The notes beneath the pieces are model-generated. The model saw nothing but the letters and a program-made list of their open reading frames with translations. It did no database searches and was not told the DNA's origin. This document shows, in pieces, positions 33,051-64,000 of a stretch of 64,000 nucleotides of DNA; within the stretch, counting starts at the first letter, position 1, and each line of letters begins with the position of its first letter. The stretch comes from Hypomesus transpacificus (lineage: Eukaryota > Chordata > Actinopteri > Osmeriformes > Osmeridae): contig NC_061061.1 of NCBI RefSeq assembly GCF_021917145.1, forward strand, positions 1,078,896 through 1,142,895, given 5' to 3'. The translations under genes were made by a program, and so were the position numbers.

Positions 33051-33603
33051 CCCCCCCCCCCACACCCAACACACACACACCTCTTAACAGCTCAGACGCA
33101 CAACTCTAACAAGCTGAAGCGCTCCCTGTCCTCCAGCTTTCTTCTTCATATCGGAACAGACCGATCCATAACCGTCGCGCTCCTTGTCAGTAACCCCACT
33201 GCCAAGCACAGAAACACTACACATCGTCACGGGAACAAGTCAACAGTCTATTGCAACACTTAAATCGTTATGATTCATAACCATTACTTTATGATATTAC
33301 TTATGATTAATATCTACACTACTATTTGTCATAATTCTGTTAGAAAAAATAAGTGGTGTGCATTACATCATTTTAAATATAATTACAAATATACTTCCAA
33401 TCTGGCTTTTAAAAAGGCTTTAGGACACTAGTGAGAATCGTCAAGGCTCAAGTCTGTTGGCGTCTGTACATGAGAACAGGACAGCAGACAGGGCTCTGCT
33501 GGGCTCCGCAGCACAGTATCGCTCTGAACACAGTCTCACTGGCAACTCACATCCATCACACACTCACGTACTCCAACTGAACACGGACCTTCTCATCCTC
33601 CCT

Positions 33604-34005
33604 CACAGGAGAGAAAGAGAGGAGAGATAGAGAGGAGAGAAAGAGAGGAGAGAAAGAGAGGAGAGATAGAGGGTTAGAGGAGATATAGAGAGGAGAGAAA
33701 GAGGAGAGATAGAGAGGAGAGATAGAGAGGAGAGAGAGAGGAAAGATAGAGGGTTAGAGGAGAGAGGAAAGATAGATGAGATAGAGAGGAGAGATAGAGG
33801 AGAGATAGAGAGGAGAGATAGAGGGTTAGAGGAGAGATAGAGAGGAAAGATAGAGGAGATAGAGAGGAGAGATAGAGAGGAGAGATAGAGGAGATAGAGA
33901 GGAGAGATAGAGGAGAGAGAGAGATAGAGGGTTAGAGGAGAGATAAAGAGGAAAGATAGAGGAGAGAGAGAGGAGAGATAGAGAGGAGAGATAGAGAGGA
34001 GAGAT
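33604..34005. repeat. GAGAGATAGAGAGG purine array
   Basis: Irregular GAGAGATAGAGG units with interspersed GGGTTAGAGG motifs, followed by a run of about 14 C at 34020. On minus it is a CT-rich tract within the probable AGO3 3' UTR. Confidence 0.88.
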
Positions 34006-34132
34006 AGGTCAACTAGGTCAACCCCCCCCCCCCCCACACACACCATGAAGACCCTTCATCATCAGTGAGAATAGCACCAGATGCGTCAGCAACACACACG
34101 CTTCTCTTAGTGCAGATTGAGTAACGCTGACT

Positions 34133-34276
34133 AGCCTGGACCAGCTCCAGGCCCGACTGGACTAGCTCCAGGTCCGACTGGACTAGCTCCAGGCCCGACT
34201 GGACTAGCTCCAGGCCCGACTGGACTAGCTCCAGGCCCGACTGGACTAGCTCCAGGTCCGACTGGACTAGCTCCAG
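34133..34276. repeat. 24-bp minisatellite
   Basis: Six copies of GGACTAGCTCCAGGCCCGAC plus TG-type ends, with one C/T variant position. Confidence 0.9.
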
Positions 34277-35169
34277 GCCTGACACTCAGGAGCCGAGGAC
34301 AGGCAACACAATACTTCACACCAACTCAGGAGGAACATTGACAAGCTAACGTATTAATGAAGGCTTAGTTCATGTTGAGTGTGCTATCTGACACAGGTCC
34401 GCTCCTGGACTCTAACCCTCCTGGGCCAGGCTCTCCTCACCCGCCAAGGACCAGTAGAATAGCAGCTATATTCTCGTATATTAACCAGGATAAGCAGAGT
34501 TCAGTATGGCTAGGTGTGCTTGGACACGGCTGCCGAGCGAAGACACCCGTTCCAACCAGGAGGACTTCCATGAGATGCACTGTGTGCAGAAGTCCGCCTG
34601 TCTGGGGTCTTCTTGATTCAAAGCTGTGACAGAAGGCTGGTTGTGACACTGTCTGTGTCAGCTGCTCTGCTTCCCAGCATGCACGGCGAAGGTGAGGACA
34701 TCCACAACACATCACCCCTACCTTCCTTTCCCAGACCAGGCACTTGATTAGACCCCCCGCATGGCATGCCTCCTCGCCAACCGCCCTGGGCACATAACTG
34801 CTCCACTGGGAGGCAGAAATGCTGATTACTTAAATATGTAGCTTCCTGTTAAGGGTGGTCTTTTCCTCCCCCTCCCCTACTCCTCCCCTCCCCCTGCCCT
34901 CCCCTCATCCTCATTATTGCACTAGAGGAAAGGAACATGGTGTTCTGTGGCTCGTCAACCCCCAGCCTGTCTCGGAGAGGACTGGAGGATCCTCGAGGAT
35001 CAGAGTAAACACAGCCATAATCACCAACGTCATCTTACATTACTGGCATGGATGCGGTAAGAAACATATGTATGAATGATAAAGAAAAACAGATCAAAGA
35101 TAATTACAAAAGTCCTCTCTCCCGAAGCCCAGGCTGGCCCTTGGGACATACAGCACAACATCGCGGACT

Positions 35170-35640
35170 AGATGCCATGGTAACACTGACGCCATAGTTA
35201 CACAGATGCCATGGTAACACTGACGCCATAGTTACACAGATGCCATGGTTACACAGAGCACATGGCGGGTCGTTCTACACAAGTAAAAAAAAGAAAAAAA
35301 AAGTAAAGAAAACCTTAAGAATGAAGCCTTCAGGCAGGTCTAGATATCTGAAGAGCTTTTTCACATGTGAGCCAACAGAGGGCACTGTGTCACCTCAACA
35401 ACAGCAGCTTGCCTTCTCGTACACATGCATTGGTCAATCGACACTCTTCATGACTTGGTTAAGTCACCATCAGCTGGGAGAGGACCAGGAGCCAGGAACC
35501 ACACACACAGCCCAAACTCTCCACCCAGCACCCCCTTCAGCTCCACCCAGCATCCCCATCAGCTCCACCCAGCACCCCCATCAGCTCCAACCAGCACCCC
35601 CATCAGCTCCACCCAGCACCCCCATCAGCTCCACCCAGGC
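35170..35640. repeat. Two short tandem arrays
   Basis: At 35170-35255, GATGCCATGGTAACACTGAC alternates with GCCATAGTTACACA (RFX half-site-like CCATGGTAAC by chance of repeat). At 35520-35640, CAGCTCCACCCAGCACCCCC is repeated about five times. Both lie in the probable AGO3 3' UTR. Confidence 0.8.
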
Positions 35641-35716
35641 AGTTAAGATGAGAGTCTGTGGGGGTAAAAGGCAAGATGGCTGGATGGGGTGAGAGTTTTA
35701 CATTTCACAAGACTGC

Positions 35717-36148
35717 AAGAGGTGGTGTTGGGGGGGCTGGGAGGTGGTGTTGGGGGGGCTGGGAGGTGGTGTTGGGGGGGGCTGGGAGGTGGTGTTGGGG
35801 GGGCTGGGAGGTGGTGTTGGGGGGCTGGGAGGTGGTGTTGGGGGGGCTGGGAGGTGGTGTTGGGGGGGATGGGAGGTGGTGTTGGCGGGGCTGGGAGGTG
35901 GTGTTGGGGGGGCTGGGAGGTGGTGTTGGGGGGGATGGGAGGTGGTGTTGGGGGGGCTGGGAGGTGGTGTTGGGGGGGCTGGGAGGTGGTGTTGGGGGGG
36001 ATGGGAGGTGGTGTTGGGGGGCTGGGAGGTGGTGTTGGGGGGGATGGGAGGTGGTGTTGGGGGGACTGGGAGGTGGTGTTGGGGGGGCTGGGATGTGGTG
36101 TTGGGGGGACTGGGAGGTGGTGTTGGGGGGGTTGGGAGGTGGTGTTGG
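35717..36148. repeat. G-rich 23/24-bp minisatellite
   Basis: About 18 copies of GGGAGGTGGTGTTGGGGGGG plus CT, with variants. Several G runs of seven per unit make it a strong G-quadruplex candidate on plus; the AGO3 transcript would carry the C-rich strand. Confidence 0.92.
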
Positions 36149-36239
36149 GGTCAGGATGCCCACAGATAGCAGTTGGCTGGTTCTGGCTGATATTGCATAG
36201 TGCCCCTGAGCTCCTGTGGGGTTTTAAAGCAGCGTTTGC

Positions 36240-36647
36240 ATCCTAGTCTTCTCCTTCCTCTCCTCCTCCTCCAGTCTTCCTCGTCAAGGTGGGGACTCTC
36301 CTCCTCCGGTCCTCCTCCTCCCTCTCCCCCAGTCCTCCTCCTCCAGTCCTCCTCCTCCTTCTCCTCCAGTCCTCCTCCTGCTCCAGTCCTTCTCCTCCAG
36401 TCCTCCTCCTTCTTCTGCCCCAGTCCTCCTCCTCCTTCTTCTCCAGTCCTCCTCCTCCTCCTTCTCCTCCAGTCCTCCTCCTCCTCCTCCAGTCGTCCTC
36501 CTCCTCCAGTCGTCTTACTCAAGGTGGGTGTCTCCTCCTCTAGTCCTATTCCTCTCCATGTCTTCGCACAGTGTCAGGTCTGGATGTACTGGATGGTGTG
36601 GTGGTTGAGGGGGGAGGGGGACCACCATATTTGACTGGCAGGCCAAG

Positions 36648-36689
<42 letters not shown>

Positions 36690-36880
36690 TAAAGGGAAGA
36701 GGTGTGTGTGTACGTGTGTGTATGTGAGAGAGAGAAGGTGGTAAATGAGAGGAGGTATGTGTGTGTGAGAGAGGGGGTGGTGTGTGTGTGTGTGAGAGAG
36801 GGGGTAGTGTGTGTGTGGGAGAGAGGGGGTGGTGTGTGTGTGGGAGAGAGGGGGTGGTGTGTGTGTGGGAGGAGGAGGGC
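36240..36880. repeat. CTCCTC array and TG-rich stretch in the proximal AGO3 3' UTR
   Basis: CCTCCTCCTCCAGT units occupy 36240-36540; (TG)n mixed with GAGAGAGGGGGTGG occupies 36640-36880 immediately after the AGO3 stop. A similar TG/GAGAGAGGGGGTGG stretch lies at 63440-63735 after the AGO1 stop. Confidence 0.85.
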
Positions 36881-36883
36881 TGC

Positions 36884-59950
<23,067 letters not shown>

Positions 59951-60700
59951 TCATGAGGTCCCTGTCCGGTTCCCTGTCCGGATCTCAATTGTCAAATGTC
60001 AGGGACTATTGCTTAGTTGAATCTGGTACCTCAGCGGAGACACTGCGCCTCACGGCGCTAGTCGAAGTCCCTCGCGAGCCCCCTTACAGCACTCTTTCTG
60101 TCAAAGGCCCTGTCTAACCGTTTTCTAGTGTCCGGTTGGCCGGGGGTTGTCAGGGGGTCTTCCGTGTCCCTGTGTCTGCCCAGTCGTTCACACGGCCAAA
60201 GTATCCAATCAGCTTTCACTGCCACGGCGATAGTTGCTTAACGACAGCGGTTTTAGCTTAGCTACCTAACGGCTAGCCAACTACTGCGAGGACTGGACGG
60301 GAAGAAACTGTCAAGATATCATAATAGTAAATTTATTAGACTTTTGTTGAAATATCACCCCTCCACAGAAAACAAAAAGACAATGTAGCTAGACCCAGTA
60401 CCCATAGACTGGGGTAATTAGCAAGCTAACGTTAGCTAGCTCGAATTCTGACAGACGACGGACACTTTACTTGCTCAAAATCCGCTGTCGCGAGCTTGCC
60501 GCCGGTAACGGTGTGTAGTGTTCCACCGTAATGTCTCCCCAGATGTCAGCTGTCATGCGGGCAATCTTGTTGTACTAGAGCTGTCAAGCGTCGGTTGTAT
60601 TCCCCGATAATGTCAGATTTTTTTGCCCGGTTGACACAATGATCAACTCTGCGGGGCTCTGGCCAGCTAAATATGGAGAAGTTGCCTTTCCGACAGGAAG
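59951..60700 (-). promoter_or_regulatory. AGO3: AGO3 5' UTR and promoter region
   Basis: Upstream of the start codon the sequence becomes rich in CpG (cgctcg, cgcgag, cggcg motifs at 60040-60650) and loses the simple repeats found elsewhere, as expected of a CpG-island promoter. A CCAAT box lies on plus at about 60208 (ATCCAATCAGC). No TATA box. The transcription start was not determined. Four bases upstream of the start codon is an overlapping out-of-frame ATG. Confidence 0.6.
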
Positions 60701-61043
60701 AGGTGGGCTCTTTCTAATACGTCGGTTTGGAAGCGTCTAACTCCGCCTTTACTCAAGAACGATGTGATTAAAACGCATTTATAGTAATGTATTTTCCATA
60801 TGTCTTGGCAAATAAACGATTGACAAACTATTGTTAACTATTAAGTTATCCAGCGTGTATATTTTCATTGCTGTGAAACAAACGAATGTGAATCATCTGT
60901 CTACTCTGAGCATCATCAACTAGAAAACCCCAGAGTTTAAACGTAACTATGGTCGTAACAATAACCTTTCAAACGTCATCGCACTGTGTACATGTTGTGG
61001 GTGTATAACTCATAAAAAGAAAAACAAGTTGATAAAAAACAAA

Positions 61044-61049
61044 TTTATT
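61044..61049 (-). terminator. AGO1: Candidate AGO1 poly(A) signal
   Basis: AATAAA read on minus, followed by an A/T-rich stretch and about 300 bases before the AGO3 promoter region. It is the last clear signal before that promoter. Confidence 0.45.
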
Positions 61050-62159
61050 TTCTTTAAAAAATAACCCTCCCCAACAGAGTGCTCATACTATTACATACAC
61101 AAAACGGGTTGCGTCAATGTTCTTTCATGTTACCTATTGGGAAGTGCTATAACATGGACTGTTGTTGTGGTCAGTGGTTTCATATTGCTTAGTCGGTGAG
61201 GCTGGGTGGGGTGGACTCCTGTCCACGCTATGCTCCATGATGGTGACTCCATCTTCTCCTTCCCCCTCGCAAGGTGCTTGTGGTTTCAGTAAGTAAAGAA
61301 CTGCATCTGAAGCAGAGCTTGAACCTTTTAAACCTTTAACACAGACTTACGGAGTTCAGATGCGGCCCTGCTACTAGTGAGCCAAGATAGGTTACATGAC
61401 AGGTTATATACAAATCACCTTAAATATGAGTATCAGTAAAACCGGGTATACAAAGGCATTTTGATTACCAAGTTCTTAAACATGATTCAAAATTCAAAAT
61501 CTGCATTTCATCAAATCTCTATAACCGGCCACTCAACTTAAAGGGGCTCTACTAACACCTCAGTGAGCTCTGCCCTTTGGGGCTTGAGGCAGATTACATG
61601 TCTCCTCAGCGCCCTCTTCAGGAAACACTGTGACACTACACACGATAATACAGAAACTAAACAAAAACGGTCTTGAACCGTTACACAATCGAGGCATGAC
61701 TGACAGGCAGAAGAGCAAAGGGGCTCCTATCTCTAGGGAACTGAAATAAGGTGGCTCAGAATATCCAGTCATTTTAAAATAGTTGCATGCATTTCATAAA
61801 GCCAGAAAAGTGACCAAAAGTGAAGGCAGGAAATATTAAGTGAGAACCCCGGAGACCTGTGGGATACGCCCCAATCTGTGTTGCCCATGCACACAGCGCA
61901 CCAATAGGGAGCGAGCACCACAGCCCTGGGGGCGGAGCAGAGGGTGAGGCATGGAGGTGAAGGTGCTATATGGGGTGGGGAGCAAGTGCTCAGCCTGCAT
62001 GGGGGGGCACAGGGGTGTGCTTGTGTTGGCGCTGTCATCTGAGCACTGTAGTGTACAGACTCTTACATGTGTACACAGTAGAAGAAAGAGCTTTGTACAA
62101 ACTGGACAGAGGCAATGTGTGTGTGTGTGTAGGCGCGTGTGTGCGTCATCTCCTCTGAC

Positions 62160-62390
62160 AGTGAGGGAATGTGTAGTGTTGTAGGGCGCTGAATGTGTAG
62201 TGTTGTAGGGCGCTGAATGTGTAGTGTTGTAGGGTTCTGAATGTGTAGTGTTGTAGGGTTCTGAATGTGTAGTGTTGCAGGGCGCTGAATGTATAGGGTA
62301 GTAGGGCGCTGAATGTGTAGTGTAGTAGGGCGCTGAATGTGTAGTGTTGTAGGGCGCTGAATGTGTAGTGTTGTAGGGCGCTGAAGCTGC
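62160..62390. repeat. 24-bp minisatellite in AGO1 3' UTR
   Basis: About ten copies of GAATGTGTAGTGTTGTAGGG plus CGCT or TTCT. Confidence 0.92.
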
Positions 62391-62465
62391 GCCTGTCTGA
62401 CTCCTACAATCAAGAGCTGACCTTGGACTGCTTTCTCTTCTCCTGGCTCACTAAGCTCAGAGTTA

Positions 62466-62521
<56 letters not shown>

Positions 62522-63738
62522 GATCTCCTTATTGTGAAGTAACACAAACTAGGTAGATTAAAAGTGCCTCATAATTTCCTTGAGAGAAACAAATTCAGAA
62601 ACAAATAGCTTTGTTAAGTGCCCCATTACTACTGGTTGGCATCAGATTTGGCTGGTTAAAACGCTGGTTTAGGTGCATGGCTATAACTGATATACGCTAT
62701 GCAATGGTCCCTCTATCGGTTTCTATGGTCGCCTACAGGCTAATTCTCTAAGGGACTCCCCAACCTGCACAAACAGCAGGACTTGTTCCTGTGTCTAAGA
62801 CACGCTACACCTCTGCTGACAGCCCAGAAAGCTAGCCTTCCTCAGGAACTACTGGCAGGTGAAGGCCCCACGGCGGGTACATGCTAACGCTAAGTGCTAA
62901 TGTACCACACACCTTCTATTCAAGGCCATTTACAAAAATAACTTCATTTGAAGAAAGAAAATAAGAAAGTAACAACATAAGAATGCCGTTCATGACACAA
63001 AGTTAAAAGTACGTGTGTTTTTCCACTGGTCTCCCCAGGGGGCCACACTTGCGGCTCTGGAACACTGGCATCTGTCACTCGGATGGGTAGAGAGGCAGCG
63101 ATGTGGTGGCAGTCAAAATAGTTCCCCCCCCCCCAATATCTTTTTTTTTGCGCCTGTTTTTCTCCGCTCCGTATTGCATACACAGGAGTGTAAAAGGTAG
63201 CATACACTACAGTAATTATAACACCTACTTTTTAAAAAGTACAACAAAAACAGAGCCTCAGTCCTTGTGAAGTAAAAACCGAATGGCGGTGATGACAGGC
63301 ATCATGGAGGCCAGGAGCCAGGACAGTGGCTGGGGCACCACGGACCTGGGAGCCTGGGAGGGATCCTGGTCACAACTGGAAAGAAGATATCTGAGGTGGG
63401 GCCAGGGGTTGTGTGTGTTAGATTGTGTAAGTGTGTTTGAGAGTCAAGGGAAGAGGTGGTGTGTGAGGAGAAGGTGTTTGTGTGTATAAATGGAGGAGGT
63501 GGTGTGGTGTGTGTATGTATGTGTGTGTAGGTGGTGTTGTGTGTGTATGTATGTGTGTGTAGGTGGTGTGTGAGGAAGAAGCGTGGGTGTGTGAGAGTGA
63601 GAATAGGTGGTACATGAGAAGGAGGGGTGTGTGTGTGTGTGTGAAAAAGAGAGAGAGATTGAGACAGGAGATGAGTATGTGTGTGTGTGTGGGAGAGAGG
63701 GGGTGGTGTGTGTGTGTGTGAGACAGGAGGAGGGCTGC

Positions 63739-64000
<262 letters not shown>

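Larger units (their letters stand above)
30165..36883 (-). other. AGO3: Probable AGO3 3' UTR
   Basis: Between the AGO3 stop and 30.2 kb no exon of another gene is visible. The most convincing poly(A) signal on minus is AATAAA (plus TTTATT, 30184-30189). Mammalian AGO3 transcripts are known for very long 3' UTRs. Earlier signals are also possible (for example near 30900), so the distal end is an inference. Much of the interval is repeat: hairpin-forming array 32741-33050, GA-rich 33604-34005, 24-bp array 34133-34276, G-rich 35717-36148, CTCCTC 36240-36540 and TG-rich 36640-36870. Poly-C (30 or so bases) lies at 31207-31232. Confidence 0.5.
61020..63738 (-). other. AGO1: Probable AGO1 3' UTR
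   Basis: Continuous from the AGO1 stop to a poly(A) signal AATAAA on minus (plus TTTATT, 61044-61049). It includes a 24-bp array at 62160-62390 (GAATGTGTAGTGTTGTAGGG plus CGCT), (TG)n at 62468-62512, poly-C/T near 63124-63146 and TG/GA-rich sequence at 63420-63735. No other gene is visible. The end is inferred. Confidence 0.55.

Noticed and set aside
35170..35255. RFX X-box cluster (CCATGGTAAC)
   Set aside because: The motif repeats because it is part of a short tandem array, it is 6.7 kb from TEKT2, and full palindromic X-boxes are absent.

Overview
The window is nuclear DNA of a teleost fish. Evidence: split vertebrate genes with GT-AG introns, many hAT transposons with 8-bp target duplications typical of fish genomes, and a very heavy load of minisatellites and CA/GA microsatellites. 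The species cannot be fixed from sequence alone; a protacanthopterygian such as a smelt, pike or salmonid relative is a guess.

Layout. 1-4384 (minus): most of a CEACAM-like immunoglobulin-superfamily gene, running off the left edge inside its transmembrane exon. 4385-14100: gene-poor and transposon-rich, with a hAT MITE, two larger hAT relics with perfect 8-bp target duplications, a solo LTR with a 4-bp duplication, and an inverted-repeat element that hosts two of these insertions. 14146-18140 (plus): a second, unrecognised Ig-superfamily receptor gene (260 aa) in six coding exons. 18473-28501 (minus): tektin-2 (TEKT2), nine coding exons, 425 aa, convergent with the Ig gene and sharing a bidirectional polyadenylation site with it. 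36884-59950 (minus): Argonaute-3 (AGO3), all 19 coding exons recovered, 860 aa, intact slicer tetrad, probably with a 6-7 kb 3' UTR reaching to about 30.2 kb. 63739-64000 (minus): the last two coding exons (one partial) of a second Argonaute, best read as AGO1, with its 3' UTR over about 61.0-63.7 kb.

The order AGO1-AGO3-TEKT2, all on one strand, matches the vertebrate AGO4-AGO1-AGO3-TEKT2 block (human 1p34.3), which supports the gene assignments. AGO1 and AGO3 are small-RNA effector proteins; TEKT2 is a structural protein of motile cilia and sperm flagella; the two Ig genes are predicted surface proteins.

Most notable observations: (i) four minisatellites in three unrelated genes begin at a 5' splice site and carry copies of the exon-intron junction; (ii) the AGO1 and AGO3 last exons differ at 1 of 109 bases, and similarity continues into the 3' UTR, which suggests gene conversion; (iii) a small transposon in an AGO3 intron encodes a CGGBP1-like BED-type zinc finger; (iv) a 585-bp higher-order repeat of 20 monomers lies in TEKT2; (v) Pol III A-box and B-box-like sequences are amplified in introns. 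Exon boundaries were derived by hand from splice consensus, reading phase and remembered family sequences; no alignment or search was run.
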